NCBI RefSeq assembly: GCF_017776525.1
Contig: NZ_JACVEW010000020.1
Span: 1 to 64,000, forward strand
Length of the DNA: 64,000 bases
From: Marinobacterium alkalitolerans
Lineage (GTDB): Bacteria; Pseudomonadota; Gammaproteobacteria; Pseudomonadales; Balneatricaceae
Direction of reading: 5' to 3'
The notes under the pieces are model-generated. The model did no database searches and had not been told where the DNA came from. It saw only the letters and a list, made by a program, of their open reading frames with translations. Below are positions 36,421-46,276 of the stretch, one piece after another (position 1 is the first letter of the stretch; each line of letters opens with the position of its first letter). Both the position numbers and the translations under genes were made by a program.

Positions 36421-36512
36421 CCCCCACAGGGCCTGACCTTGATCAGGTCCTGTACTGTCATCATCTGCAGACTGCTGTTATTCTGGTCAGAAAACGGGTC
36501 AGGATGCAGCAA

Positions 36513-37322
36513 ATGAGCACCCTTTGTATCAGTGAGCTCGATATCCTTCTGGTCGAGCCCTCCGCCATGCAGCGCAAGATCATGATCCAGCAGCTGCAGG
36601 ATGAAAAAGTCATGGCGATCGAGACGGCCTCCAACGTCCATGAAGCCCTGCAGGCGATGCTGCGACGCCAGCCGGACCTTGTGATCAGCGCCCTGCATTT
36701 TGACGATGGTTCAGCCGCATCCCTGCTTGGCGCCATACGCCGCCTGCCCGACCTGGCCGATATTCCCTTCATGCTGGTCTCCAGCGAAACACGCAAGGAG
36801 CAGCTGGAAGTATTCAAGCAATCCGGTGTCGTGGCCATTCTGCCCAAGCCCTTCACGCGCCAGCACCTGGGATCGGCCCTGAATGCCACACTGGACATTC
36901 TGGATCACGACGAGATTGATCTGGACTTCTATGACGTCGAACGGTTGCGGGTACTGGTGGTCGATGACAGCCGCATGGCGCGTAAGCTGATTCGCCGCGT
37001 GCTGAGCAATCTGGGAATTGAGCACTTCATTGAAGCAGAGGATGGCAGCGAAGCCATTGAACTGCTGAAGCGGGAAACCGTTGATCTGGTGGTAACCGAC
37101 TACAACATGCCGGAAGTGAATGGCGTCGAGCTCACCGAGCATATCCGACACTCCGAGCTGCTGGCCCACTTGCCGGTGATGATGGTGACCTCGGAAGCGA
37201 ACGAGGCACACTTGAGCCAAGTCGCTCATTCAGGAGTGAATGCGTTGACGGATAAGCCGTTTGAACCTGAAACGGTCAAACGGCTTCTGGTACAACTGCT
37301 GAACCAGGGTTCGGCCGATTAG
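36513..37322 (+). CDS. Tandem-receiver response regulator (pseudo-REC plus REC)
   Basis: A 269-residue protein from ATG 36513 (AGGA eight bases upstream); ATG 36504 is an alternative. The first receiver (about 8-125) begins [11 protein letters not shown] and has Ala where the phospho-Asp should be ([10 protein letters not shown]), while keeping the Lys (PKPF); it should not be phosphorylated. The second receiver (about 145-265) is intact (VVDDSR, VTDYNMP, DKPF). There is no output domain, so it acts by protein contact, as CheY-like or phosphorelay proteins do. Its stop overlaps that of convergent ridA by four bases. The partner kinase is unknown. Confidence 0.88.
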   Translation: MSTLCISELDILLVEPSAMQRKIMIQQLQDEKVMAIETASNVHEALQAMLRRQPDLVISALHFDDGSAASLLGAIRRLPDLADIPFMLVSSETRKEQLEVFKQSGVVAILPKPFTRQHLGSALNATLDILDHDEIDLDFYDVERLRVLVVDDSRMARKLIRRVLSNLGIEHFIEAEDGSEAIELLKRETVDLVVTDYNMPEVNGVELTEHIRHSELLAHLPVMMVTSEANEAHLSQVAHSGVNALTDKPFEPETVKRLLVQLLNQGSAD

Positions 37323-37708
37323 CCGCGCGGTACCATAACCGCATCTACTTCAATGTCAGCACCCTTCGGCAGTGCCTTGACGGCAAAGGCGGCACGCGCC
37401 GGGTACGGCTCCTGGAAGTAGCGTGACATCACTTCATTTACCTGCGCGAAGAAGTCCATATCGGACAGCAGGATCGTCAGCTTTACACAGTCATTCAGAG
37501 AACCACCGGCTTCCTCGGCAATCGCCTTCAGGTTGTCAAAAACCCGCACGGCCTGCGCCTCAAACGATTCGGTCACCATCTCCATGCTGGCCGGGTCCAG
37601 CGGGATCTGGCCGGAAATGTACACGGTATCACCTGCCTTCACCGCCTGAGAATAGGTACCGATAGCGGCCGGTGCATGGGGCGTATTGATAATGCTGCGA
37701 TTGGACAT
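37319..37708 (-). CDS. ridA: RidA family enamine/imine deaminase
   Basis: A 129-residue trimeric protein of the YjgF/YER057c/UK114 family, which hydrolyses reactive enamines and imines. The catalytic Arg is in the AYPARAAF-like stretch ([20 protein letters not shown]) and the N-terminus is typical ([20 protein letters not shown]). It lies 48 bases after dadA in the same operon. DadA makes 2-iminopropionate from alanine, a natural RidA substrate, which explains the pairing also seen in Pseudomonas. GGAAGG precedes ATG 37708. Confidence 0.93.
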   Translation of the reverse strand: MSNRSIINTPHAPAAIGTYSQAVKAGDTVYISGQIPLDPASMEMVTESFEAQAVRVFDNLKAIAEEAGGSLNDCVKLTILLSDMDFFAQVNEVMSRYFQEPYPARAAFAVKALPKGADIEVDAVMVPRG

Positions 37709-37756
37709 CTTTCCTTCCTGTATGCTGTTGTGAGTGTAAACCTTGTTCAACTCGGC

Positions 37757-39043
37757 TCAGGCCCGCGCCAGGCGGACATTCTGCTGGGCACGAGTATAGC
37801 GTGAAACAGACAAGCCTTCGGCACTGATTACCGGTGTCCGCTGGCTGATCAGATCACTGACATAACGTGCCGAGCCCAGTGACATGGTCCAGCCCAGAGT
37901 GCCATGCCCCGTATTGAGGAACAGGCCCGGGTACCGGGTCTCGCCCAGAATCGGGGTGCCATCCGGCGTCATGGGTCTCAAACCGGTCCAGAGCTCGGAC
38001 TGCGACGGGTCACCACTGCCACCGAACAGATCATTTACGACATGCTCAACATTCGCACGTCGGCTCTGCGGTGTCGACAGGTCAAACCCTGTCAGCTCGG
38101 CGGTCCCGCCTACACGGATTCTGTCACCCAGACGGCTGACGGCTACCTTGTAAGTTTCATCCATTACGGTGGACTCGGGCGCTCGATCCGGATCGGTGAT
38201 CGGAATGGTCAGTGAGAAGCCCTTGACCGGATAGATCGGCAGCTTGATGCCCAGCGGGGCCAGCAGTGCCGGGCTGTAACTGCCAAGCGCTACAAGACAG
38301 GCATCACCTTTCACCAGCCCCTGATCAGTGTTGGCCCCAATGACGCGACCCTTTTCCAGTTCCAGAGATTCGATATTGGTGTTGAAACGGAACTCAACAC
38401 CCAGTGACTTGCAACGCTCCGCCAGTGCCTGTGTAAACAGGAAGCAGTCACCTGTTTCATCGCCCGGCAGGCGCAAACCACCGACGAGCTTGTCGGCTAC
38501 GTGGCGCAGAGCCGGTTCGTACTGGAACAGCTCATCGCGCTCCAGCGGCTGATAATCCACGCCGCAAGACTGCAGGATCTTGATGTCATTGGCCGATGCA
38601 GCCTGCTGCTTCTCACTGCGGAACAGCTGAATCAGCCCCTGTGCACGGTTGTCGTACTCGATGCCAATCTCCTGACGCAGCTCAACGAGGCAGTCACGAC
38701 TATACTCGGCCACACGGAGCATACGTGCCTTGTTGCGCGCATAAGCGTCATGGGTACAGTTGGACAGCATCCGTCCGAGCCAGGTCAGCATGGTGGCATC
38801 CAGTCGTGGAGAAATACGCAGCGGTGCGAGGTCCTGCACCAGCCATTTCATGGCTTTCAAGGGCACACCCGGAGCAGCCCAGGGCGCAGAATACCCCGGT
38901 GAAATCTGACCTGCGTTGCCGTAGCTGGTCTCCAGCGCCGGCTCAGGCTGCCGATCAAGTACAACCACACTGTGACCTGCCTGAGCGAGATACCAGGCAG
39001 AGGTTACGCCAACCACACCACTTCCGAGTACAACAATGCGCAT
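37757..39043 (-). CDS. dadA: D-amino acid dehydrogenase, small subunit
   Basis: A 428-residue FAD-dependent membrane-associated dehydrogenase that oxidises D-alanine to pyruvate and ammonia, feeding electrons to the respiratory chain. The dinucleotide motif is VLGSGVVGVTSAWYLAQAGH at the N-terminus, and the C-terminal GLFLNTGHGTLGWTMSLGSA stretch is characteristic. It forms an operon with ridA. No dadX racemase follows, so L-alanine use needs a racemase elsewhere. The 387-base upstream gap is AT-rich and could hold Lrp sites, but I cannot define them. Confidence 0.93.
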   Translation of the reverse strand: MRIVVLGSGVVGVTSAWYLAQAGHSVVVLDRQPEPALETSYGNAGQISPGYSAPWAAPGVPLKAMKWLVQDLAPLRISPRLDATMLTWLGRMLSNCTHDAYARNKARMLRVAEYSRDCLVELRQEIGIEYDNRAQGLIQLFRSEKQQAASANDIKILQSCGVDYQPLERDELFQYEPALRHVADKLVGGLRLPGDETGDCFLFTQALAERCKSLGVEFRFNTNIESLELEKGRVIGANTDQGLVKGDACLVALGSYSPALLAPLGIKLPIYPVKGFSLTIPITDPDRAPESTVMDETYKVAVSRLGDRIRVGGTAELTGFDLSTPQSRRANVEHVVNDLFGGSGDPSQSELWTGLRPMTPDGTPILGETRYPGLFLNTGHGTLGWTMSLGSARYVSDLISQRTPVISAEGLSVSRYTRAQQNVRLARA

Positions 39044-39353
39044 ATCAACACCTTAATCTTATTAGAATCATCGGATGCCACTATGCTTGCGCAATTTGAC
39101 CGGAAATTTTTTGTGAATTTAGTATTTTTTGCAGTTTATTTTTCTAACAAAAAGCAAATTTTATAAAGTTACACCAGAACATTTCCAGAACTCAGGCAGC
39201 ATCAGGCCTACACGAAAACGCGCAAGAATAAGGTAAAGCCAGACAAGGCCGTTACTGGATCAAAAGAGTGTAAACGGAGGGAGAGAGGAGGTGGCCCTAT
39301 TCAGCTACATCAGATGGCCCCCACCTTACTGATGCAGCCTTTCAGGCCATAAC
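39044..39353. other. Non-coding upstream region of dadA
   Basis: No gene is seen. The first 140 bases (39050-39190) are very AT-rich with A/T runs of the kind Lrp prefers, on the dadA side. The rest is mixed sequence without an ORF. Confidence 0.5.
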
Positions 39354-39394
39354 GAAAAAGCGAACAGACTGTTGCCGTTTAATTCCGCTTTTTC
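39354..39394 (-). terminator. Possible terminator of the MerR-like/receiver gene
   Basis: A 9-bp perfect stem GAAAAAGCG/CGCTTTTTC encloses a 23-base loop, 37 bases after the stop of the leftward gene; the second arm itself provides the T-run. Confidence 0.45.
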
Positions 39395-39430
39395 CGAATA
39401 TTAGCAAGACCACACACGATATCAAGCCTT

Positions 39431-40027
39431 TTACCGGTTTTTTTCCAACAGCTGCTCGACTGTTGACCGAATACGCTCGAAGGGAATCGGCTTGGGCAGA
39501 ACTTCAATACCTGACACCACATCGTCGATGCGAGATTGCACCCAGGTCACATCCAGAGCGGTAACAACCAGCAAGCGGAGCTGGCTCAGCACTCCCTGTC
39601 GCTGCATCGCTTCTATGATGCTGAAGCCGTCAATATTGGGCAGGTTCAGGTCAAGTATCAGCAGGTCAGGCTCAAACTGCCCTAGTTCAAGCAGGCCCTG
39701 ATAGCCGTCCATTGATTGACGCAGCTCTACCGGCAACTGCCAGCTTTCAAAACTGCGTGCATAGAGCCGCTGCAGCGAGTGCTCATCCTCGATAATCTGC
39801 ACACGCACCGGGTCCGGCATCTCACCCTGCCCCTTCGATGTATTGGACGTCTCCGCTCTCACATCCTGTGCAAAGCGTCTGACTTCCTTGAGGCTGTACC
39901 GGCGATGCCCGCCTGGCGTTTTCCAGCTGGGCAAAATACCGGAGTCCGCCCACAGCTGTACGGTTCTCGGAGTCACCCCAAGCAGCTCTGCAGCTGTGCT
40001 ACTGGTACAAATATCCTTTTCTGACAC
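39431..40027 (-). CDS. MerR-like helix-turn-helix plus receiver response regulator
   Basis: 198 residues if started at GTG 40027 (a GAGAG site lies upstream); an ATG at 40105 would add 26 residues of unlikely sequence. The N-terminal excisionase/MerR-type winged helix (TSSTAAELLGVTPRTVQLWA, then WKTPGGHRRYSLKEVRRFAQ) is followed by a linker and a complete receiver (IIEDEHS, ILDLNLP, PKPI). The order is the reverse of normal regulators: the DNA-binding part comes first. It is divergent from folE2 and has no kinase next to it. Its target is unknown. Confidence 0.85.
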   Translation of the reverse strand: MSEKDICTSSTAAELLGVTPRTVQLWADSGILPSWKTPGGHRRYSLKEVRRFAQDVRAETSNTSKGQGEMPDPVRVQIIEDEHSLQRLYARSFESWQLPVELRQSMDGYQGLLELGQFEPDLLILDLNLPNIDGFSIIEAMQRQGVLSQLRLLVVTALDVTWVQSRIDDVVSGIEVLPKPIPFERIRSTVEQLLEKNR

Positions 40028-40137
40028 CGGAAATACTCTCAAATCAGACCAACAACTCGGTAATGGTAATCTTTTGCAACAGATTTGCCAAAGATGCCAA
40101 GCCACCAGAGGTGACAGATAAATCAGAAATATTTACT

Positions 40138-40159
40138 ATTACGTTATATTGTAACATTC
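40138..40159. promoter_or_regulatory. Zur box in front of folE2
   Basis: On the minus strand TGTTACAATATAACG matches the gammaproteobacterial Zur core TGTTATANTATAACA at all but two positions. It lies 12 to 34 bases before the folE2 ATG, where a repressor would block transcription. Zinc-independent FolE2 is a classical Zur target. Confidence 0.75.
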
Positions 40160-40171
40160 AGGATGCCAGCC

Positions 40172-41110
40172 ATGACCCTCTCCGATTTGCCCGACGTAGC
40201 GCAAGAAAACAACCCAGCCCTTTACCCACCTCTCAATAAGGTCGGCATGAGCGGTATCGACCTGCCATGCCGGCTATTACACTCTGATTTGTCCGTCACC
40301 CCGGTCATTGCCAAGGCCAATATCCACGTCGATATCGCCACACCCGGCCACCGTGGCATCCACATGTCTCGGCTATACAAGGCACTGCAGCACGCACTGG
40401 CCGAACCGATCTCGACCCACTCCATACAGGCGTGCCTGAACGCATGTATTGAAGCGCATCAGGGCATCAGCCAGCACGCCTGTCTGGAATTACGATTTGC
40501 CTTACCCCTGGCGCGAGACGCCCTGATATCCCGTCATCAGGGGTATAAATCCTACCCTGTGCTTTTGCGGGCCGAGATGGGGCCTGAAGGCTACTCACTG
40601 GAACTGGAAGTCGAGGTTCCTTACTCCTCCACCTGCCCCTGCTCTGCCGCCCTGTCTCGCAAGCTGCTCAGTCAGGCTTTTCTGGACGCCTGGAAGGACA
40701 CTCCCTCGCGCTCTATCGACGAGATGGCCGAATGGCTGGACACACATGGCAGCCTGGCCACCCCGCACAGTCAGCGCAGCACAGCTCGACTGCGGGTCAA
40801 ACTGCAGCATCAGAACCTGCTTGTTCTGCCAGTGCTGAACCTGATTGATCAGGCCGAGTCCAGCTTGAAAACGGCCGTTCAAACCGCCGTCAAGCGCGAA
40901 GATGAGCAGGCGTTTGCGGCACTTAACGGGCAAAACCTGATGTTTTGTGAAGATGCGGCACGCCGTCTGAGTAACACCTTGAGACAAAATGCCAGTTGGC
41001 AGGATTACTGGATCAGCGTCGAACATCACGAAAGCCTGCACGCGCATGACGCCTCGGCGGTGTGCGTTAAAGGCGTTCCGAACGGCTATACGCCCCAGCT
41101 TCATCGCTGA
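40172..41110 (+). CDS. folE2: GTP cyclohydrolase IB (zinc-independent)
   Basis: A 312-residue enzyme that converts GTP to dihydroneopterin triphosphate, the first step of folate and queuosine synthesis, using metals other than zinc. The family stretches DLPCRLLHSDLSVTPVIAKA near the N-terminus, RGIHMSRLY and the Cys-containing VEVPYSSTCPCSAALSRKLL are clear. ATG 40172 is preferred (AGGA eight bases upstream) over ATG 40163. A Zur-type box overlaps the promoter, so it should be induced when zinc is scarce. Confidence 0.95.
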   Translation: MTLSDLPDVAQENNPALYPPLNKVGMSGIDLPCRLLHSDLSVTPVIAKANIHVDIATPGHRGIHMSRLYKALQHALAEPISTHSIQACLNACIEAHQGISQHACLELRFALPLARDALISRHQGYKSYPVLLRAEMGPEGYSLELEVEVPYSSTCPCSAALSRKLLSQAFLDAWKDTPSRSIDEMAEWLDTHGSLATPHSQRSTARLRVKLQHQNLLVLPVLNLIDQAESSLKTAVQTAVKREDEQAFAALNGQNLMFCEDAARRLSNTLRQNASWQDYWISVEHHESLHAHDASAVCVKGVPNGYTPQLHR

Positions 41111-41155
41111 ATAGCGCCGACGCTGTATAATGCCGGCTTGTCATGAGGTAACGAA

Positions 41156-41914
41156 ATGCAGCGTCTCGATATTCTTCTTGTAGAGCGCGGGCTGGTGGAC
41201 AGCCGCAGCCGCGCACAACGCCTGATCAAGCAAGGGCGTGTCAGCGCTCGCCTGAGCGGCTGGCAGGTACAGACCAAACCGGGGCTGAAACTGCCAGCGG
41301 ACACACCGCTAGAAGTTCAACCCGCTCCGGAAGACCAGTACGTTTCCCGCGGTGCGCTGAAGCTGCGTCATATTCTGGAGGCCCTCACCATCAACCCGCA
41401 GGGACTCAACGCGATCGATGTGGGCCAGTCCACCGGAGGCTTCACGGACTGCCTGCTGCAGGCCGGCATCGCGCAAGTGCTTGGCATTGAGGTCGGCCAT
41501 GATCAGCTGCACCCGCGCCTGAGAGACGATGAACGTGTCACCTGCCTTGAAGGCTATAACGCGCGCGCGCTGTCACCCGACCTGTGCCGTTACGCCCGTG
41601 ATGCGTCCGGCTTTGACCTGGCCGTTATGGATGTATCCTTTATCTCCCAGACCCTCATCATCCCTTCTCTGTCACAACTGATCAGACCAGGGGGCTGGCT
41701 GCTGACGCTGGTTAAACCTCAATTTGAGGTCGGCCCCGCTCATATCAGCAAGGGCGGCCTGGTCAAGGATGAAAGACTCTACCGAAGCGTCCGAGACAGC
41801 GTGGAACAGTGCTGCATCGACCAGGGCCTGACACCCCTGTATTGGGACGAAAGCCCCATTCGTGGCGGCGATGGCAACCGTGAATTTCTGCTGGGAGCAC
41901 GGCGGGCAGAATAA
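41156..41914 (+). CDS. tlyA: TlyA family rRNA 2'-O-methyltransferase
   Basis: A 252-residue protein with an N-terminal S4 RNA-binding domain (QRLDILLVERGLVDSRSRAQ) and an FtsJ-like methyltransferase domain (AIDVGQSTGGFTDCLLQAGI for SAM binding). In mycobacteria TlyA methylates 16S and 23S rRNA at cytidine 2'-OH; in gammaproteobacteria the role is less clear, and the name haemolysin is historical. It is 45 bases after folE2 and may be co-transcribed. Confidence 0.9.
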   Translation: MQRLDILLVERGLVDSRSRAQRLIKQGRVSARLSGWQVQTKPGLKLPADTPLEVQPAPEDQYVSRGALKLRHILEALTINPQGLNAIDVGQSTGGFTDCLLQAGIAQVLGIEVGHDQLHPRLRDDERVTCLEGYNARALSPDLCRYARDASGFDLAVMDVSFISQTLIIPSLSQLIRPGGWLLTLVKPQFEVGPAHISKGGLVKDERLYRSVRDSVEQCCIDQGLTPLYWDESPIRGGDGNREFLLGARRAE

Positions 41915-41988
41915 GCCTCTGAGCTTGCGCGCCAACTCAGCCTGCCGCACACTGAAGCATCAGTCTGACCCTGTTTAGAGGAACGAGC

Positions 41989-43518
41989 ATGCGTATCGAA
42001 GAGATGCACCTGATAACACGCAACCTGGAGCATGATGACTACCCCAGGCTGCAGGTGTTGATGGATCAGGTTTATGACGATATTGGCGGTGCCTGGCCGG
42101 AGCATACGATCAGCAAGCTGATCAATGAATTCCCGGAAGGCCAGATCTGTGTGTTCGATGGCGAAGAACTGGCTGGCATCGCACTCACGGTGCAGGTGCG
42201 GTACGACCGCTTCAGTAACCCTCACTCGTACGATGATCTGATCGGCAAGCGCATGACCATCCTGAACGACCCTGAGGGGGATGCCCTCTATGGTCTGGAT
42301 GTGCTGATCCACCCGGATTATCGCGGTTTTCGTCTCGGGCGTCGTCTATACGAAGCGCGCAAGGAGCTGTGCCGCCAGTACAATCTGAAAGCCATTCTGG
42401 CCGGCGGTCGCATACCGAACTACTACAAGCATGCCAACGAGATGACGGCCAGTGAATACATCGGCAAGGTTCGTCAGCGCGAAATCTACGACCCGATTCT
42501 CACCTTTCAGCTGTCCAACAACTTCCAGGTGAAGCGACTGCTCGGCAGTTACCTGCCCGAAGATACCAAGTCGCAGGGGTATGCCACTCTCCTCGAGTGG
42601 AACAACATCCTGTTCGAGCCGGAAGACACCGTTATCAGCAGCCGCCCGACCCGAGTCCGCATTGGCGCCATCCAGTGGCAGATGCGTCGCGTAGAATCCG
42701 TTGAAGAGCTGCTGCAGCAGGTCGAATACTTCATCGACACCCTGTCCGATTACCAGAGCGACTTTGCCCTCTTCCCGGAGTTTTTCAACACGCCCCTGAT
42801 GGGCCTGACCGATCAGACCAGCCAGATGGAGGCCATCCGTTTCCTGGCCGGGTTTACCGAACGTTTCCGTAATGAAATGTCACACATGGCGGTCAGCTAC
42901 AACATCAACGTCATCACCGGCTCCATGCCTCTGCTGGAAGGTGATCACCTGTATAACGTCAGCTACCTCTGCCGGCGTGACGGCACTGTGGAAGAGCAGC
43001 GCAAGCTGCATATCACGCCTCATGAGCGTCAGGACTGGGTGATTCGGGGTGGAAACCAGCTGCAGGTGTTTGAAACCGATGCCGGACGGATCGGTATCCT
43101 GATCTGCTATGACGTGGAATTTCCTGAACTGGCTCGCCTGCTGTCGGATCAGGACATGGATATTCTGTTTGTGCCTTTCTGGACCGACACCAAGAACGGC
43201 TACCTGCGTGTTCGTCATTGCGCTCAGGCACGTGCCATCGAAAACGAGTGCTACACCGTAATCTGCGGCAGTGTGGGCAACCTGCCCTCTGTTGAAAGCC
43301 TGGATGTTCAGTACGCCCAGTCCGCCGTATTCTCGCCTTCTGACTTCGCCTTCCCGCATGATGCCGTGATGTCTGAAACCACCCCCAACACCGAGATGAT
43401 CATGTTTTCGGATCTGGACCTGGACCAGATCCGTGTAATCCGCAATGAAGGCTCAGTTACCAACCTCAAAGACCGCCGCAAGGACCTGTATCGCCTGAAG
43501 TGGCGTCACGAGGTGTAA
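41989..43518 (+). CDS. GNAT acetyltransferase fused to a nitrilase-family hydrolase
   Basis: A 509-residue two-domain protein. Residues about 1-205 are a GNAT fold (GLDVLIHPDYRGFRLGRRLY is the acetyl-CoA loop region). Residues about 220-505 are a carbon-nitrogen hydrolase with the catalytic Glu in FALFPEFFN, Lys in QRKLHITPHE and Cys in GILICYDVEFPE. The family is widespread in proteobacteria as a bifunctional N-acetyltransferase/amidohydrolase; the substrate is unknown. It is convergent with ftsZ and shares a terminator hairpin with it. Confidence 0.93.
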   Translation: MRIEEMHLITRNLEHDDYPRLQVLMDQVYDDIGGAWPEHTISKLINEFPEGQICVFDGEELAGIALTVQVRYDRFSNPHSYDDLIGKRMTILNDPEGDALYGLDVLIHPDYRGFRLGRRLYEARKELCRQYNLKAILAGGRIPNYYKHANEMTASEYIGKVRQREIYDPILTFQLSNNFQVKRLLGSYLPEDTKSQGYATLLEWNNILFEPEDTVISSRPTRVRIGAIQWQMRRVESVEELLQQVEYFIDTLSDYQSDFALFPEFFNTPLMGLTDQTSQMEAIRFLAGFTERFRNEMSHMAVSYNINVITGSMPLLEGDHLYNVSYLCRRDGTVEEQRKLHITPHERQDWVIRGGNQLQVFETDAGRIGILICYDVEFPELARLLSDQDMDILFVPFWTDTKNGYLRVRHCAQARAIENECYTVICGSVGNLPSVESLDVQYAQSAVFSPSDFAFPHDAVMSETTPNTEMIMFSDLDLDQIRVIRNEGSVTNLKDRRKDLYRLKWRHEV

Positions 43519-43522
43519 ACCA

Positions 43523-43554
43523 GAAAACCCGCCGGGCCTGACGGCCGGGCGGGT
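43523..43554 (-). terminator. Shared hairpin terminator between ftsZ and the GNAT-nitrilase gene
   Basis: A long GC-rich stem (ACCCGCC...GGCGGGT with inner GGCC-tgac-GGCC) is followed by TTTT on the minus strand, about 35 bases after the ftsZ stop. On the plus strand it sits directly after the convergent gene but lacks a T-run. Confidence 0.75.
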
Positions 43555-43589
43555 CAATCTGGAGGGTATGCCCCTTGGGGCTGAGCAGA

Positions 43590-44816
43590 TCAGTCCGCCT
43601 GACGGCGGAGGAAAGCCGGAATATCGAGGAAATCCATATCATCGGTGCCGGTTTTCTTCATCGGCTGACTGTCAGCAGCAGAATCCGCAGCTTTATCAGC
43701 TACTGCACGTGCGGCAGGTGCCTCTTCATTCTGGCGATTACGCAGCACGGTAGGCAGCTCAAGCTGGCTATAATCCGAGGTCGGCGCAGTCTTTTTAACC
43801 GAAGTCGTCGCCGTTGCGGTGGTGGTGCTGCCGTTAACCACGCGTGATTCAGCCGACTGAGCACGCTCCAGACCGGTTGCCACAACGGTCACTTTAAGCT
43901 CGTCACTCAGCTCCGGATCGATAACGGTGCCGACCACTACAGTCGCATCCTCATGGGCGTAATCCTCTACCAGATCACCCACTTCAGAGAACTCGCCCAG
44001 GCTCAGATCCAGACCGGCCGTGATGTTGACCAGAACGCCGCTGGCGCCTTTCAGGTCGATATCTTCCAACAGCGGGCTGTTGATTGCCGCTTCAGCCGCT
44101 TCACGGGCACGGTTCTCACCGCGAGCCACCCCGGTCCCCATCATGGCCATGCCCATTTCAGACATGACCGTGCGAACGTCGGCGAAGTCCACGTTGATCA
44201 TACCCGGACGGATGATCAGATCGGCAATGCCCTGGACCGCACCCTTGAGTACATCATTGGCCGTCCCGAAAGCGCTGACCAGCGTGCAGTTCTTGCCCAG
44301 CACCGGCAGCAGTTTTTCGTTCGGTATGATAATCAGTGAGTCCACGTTTTCCTGCAGCTCACGGATACCCTCTTCCGCCACTTTCTTGCGACGACGGCCT
44401 TCAAAAGGGAAGGGCTTGGTCACCACAGCCACAGTGAGGATGCCCATTTCCCGAGCCACCTCAGCCACGATTGGAGCCGCACCGGTACCGGTCCCCCCCC
44501 CCATGCCGGCGGTGATGAACACCATATCCGCGCCCGACAATGCACTGGCGATTCGCTCGCGATCCTCGACCGCCGCCTGGCGCCCGATTTCAGGGTTGGC
44601 ACCGGCACCCAGTCCCTTGGTCAGCTCACCGCCGATATGCAGTGCGGTTTTCGCCGACATGTTATTCAGTGCCTGAGCATCGGTATTGGCGCAGATGAAT
44701 TCGACGCCTTCCAGCTCGGTGGTCACCATATGGTTGACGGCATTACCACCGCCGCCGCCAACGCCGACAACCTTGATTACAGCGCTCTGGGGTACGCTAT
44801 CGACCAGTTCAAACAT
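43590..44816 (-). CDS. ftsZ: Cell division protein FtsZ
   Basis: A 408-residue tubulin-like GTPase that forms the division ring. The nucleotide motif is [10 protein letters not shown] (near residue 103), with the N-terminal [13 protein letters not shown] loop and the C-terminal [11 protein letters not shown] peptide that contacts FtsA and ZipA; a variable linker spans about 318-395. ATG 44816 with GGAGG upstream is chosen over GTG 44825. It lies 51 bases after ftsA. The usual downstream gene lpxC is missing. Confidence 0.98.
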   Translation of the reverse strand: MFELVDSVPQSAVIKVVGVGGGGGNAVNHMVTTELEGVEFICANTDAQALNNMSAKTALHIGGELTKGLGAGANPEIGRQAAVEDRERIASALSGADMVFITAGMGGGTGTGAAPIVAEVAREMGILTVAVVTKPFPFEGRRRKKVAEEGIRELQENVDSLIIIPNEKLLPVLGKNCTLVSAFGTANDVLKGAVQGIADLIIRPGMINVDFADVRTVMSEMGMAMMGTGVARGENRAREAAEAAINSPLLEDIDLKGASGVLVNITAGLDLSLGEFSEVGDLVEDYAHEDATVVVGTVIDPELSDELKVTVVATGLERAQSAESRVVNGSTTTATATTSVKKTAPTSDYSQLELPTVLRNRQNEEAPAARAVADKAADSAADSQPMKKTGTDDMDFLDIPAFLRRQAD

Positions 44817-44867
44817 TTTTAACACCCTCCAGTCGGCTCCGTTCTTGCGTCGAAGTCCACGTATTAA

Positions 44868-46124
44868 TCAGAAATTCCCCTGCAGCCAGTCCTTGAACCG
44901 GACAAACAGGCCACCAGAACCGGCTTGCTCATGGCCGGTATCGATGAAATCTTCCAGCTCGGTGATCGGTTTCACCGGGCCCAAATCCAGTTTTGCGTAG
45001 TGCAGCAGCCCAATGGCCGTGGCATAGATCGGGTTACTCAGCTGTTCTTCCATGCCCCGTATACCCTGAGGTCTGGCCAGCCGTACCGGCATGTGGAATA
45101 TCTCTTCCGCCAGTTCAACGGCGCCTTCCATCTTGGCAGTGCCACCGGTCAGGACGATGCCCGCAGCAACCAGGTCTTCAAACCCGCTGCGACGCAGTTC
45201 GGACTGCACCAGCGTGAAGAGCTCGTCATAACGCGGCTCAACCACTTCAGCCAGGGCCTGACGCGACAGATCCCGCGGGGGACGGTCACCCACACTGGGC
45301 ACCTTGATGGTTTCATCTGCCGAAGCCAGCTGCGCCAGTGCACAGGCGTATTTAACCTTGATCTTTTCAGCGTGCTGGGTTGGTGTTCGCAGCGCCATGG
45401 CCAGGTCGCTCGTGACCTGATCCCCCGCCACCGGAATCACGGCCGTATGGCGAATGGAGCCACCGGTAAAGACCGCAATATCCGTGGTACCGCCGCCGAT
45501 ATCGACGATGCAGACACCGAGGTCTTTCTCGTCATCCGTTAATACCGAATAGCTGGACGCCAACTGCTCAAGCACGACGGCATCGACATCAAGGCCGCAG
45601 CGACGCACGCATTTTTCAATATTCTGGATCGCGTTCGAGGCTCCGGTCACCAGGTGCACCTTGGCTTCCAGGCGCACACCCGACATGCCCAGCGGCTCCT
45701 TGATGCCTTCCTGGTTATCAATCAGGTATTCCTGCGGCAGGATGTGCAGTATTTGCTGGTCAGCCGGAATTGCAACGGCACGTGCAGCGTCAATCACCCG
45801 CTCCAGGTCATGATCCGTCACTTCACGGTCTTTCACGGCCACAATGCCGTGGGAGTTCAGGCTGCTGATGTGGCTACCGGCAATCCCGACCGTTACGCCG
45901 CCGATTTTGCAGCCGGCCATCAGTTCGGCTTCTTCGATCGCACGCTGAATGGAATTGACGGTGGCTTCAATATTGACCACCACACCGCGCTTCAAGCCTG
46001 AGGAAGGCTGGGTGCCGACACCAACAATTTCGATCGTCCCTTCAGGGGTCACTTCACCGACCAGACACACCACCTTTGAGGTGCCAATATCCAGGGCCAC
46101 GATCATATTGTTTGTTGTCATCAT
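44868..46124 (-). CDS. ftsA: Cell division protein FtsA
   Basis: A 418-residue actin-like ATPase that ties FtsZ to the membrane. N-terminal IVALDIGTSKVVCLVGEV, the IVDIGGGTTDIAVF phosphate loop and the C-terminal amphipathic membrane helix (GGLFVRFKDWLQGNF) are all present. It is followed by ftsZ, but there is no ftsQ, ddl or murC upstream; instead a 423-base AT-rich gap and an MCP gene precede it, so the division gene cluster is broken here. A sigma-28-type promoter faces this gene. Confidence 0.98.
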   Translation of the reverse strand: MMTTNNMIVALDIGTSKVVCLVGEVTPEGTIEIVGVGTQPSSGLKRGVVVNIEATVNSIQRAIEEAELMAGCKIGGVTVGIAGSHISSLNSHGIVAVKDREVTDHDLERVIDAARAVAIPADQQILHILPQEYLIDNQEGIKEPLGMSGVRLEAKVHLVTGASNAIQNIEKCVRRCGLDVDAVVLEQLASSYSVLTDDEKDLGVCIVDIGGGTTDIAVFTGGSIRHTAVIPVAGDQVTSDLAMALRTPTQHAEKIKVKYACALAQLASADETIKVPSVGDRPPRDLSRQALAEVVEPRYDELFTLVQSELRRSGFEDLVAAGIVLTGGTAKMEGAVELAEEIFHMPVRLARPQGIRGMEEQLSNPIYATAIGLLHYAKLDLGPVKPITELEDFIDTGHEQAGSGGLFVRFKDWLQGNF

Positions 46125-46276
46125 ATACCTGTTGCCCGTACCGGGTATCCAACGAGATCCGTTGGCGATATTTAACGCAAGAAGTGGGCCAACTTTTTCA
46201 GGATTTCTCCACAGCCCGTATACCCGTTAAGTATCGCCGCATAGTGTTCAAAAAATCAACAACATTGTGAGCTCTG

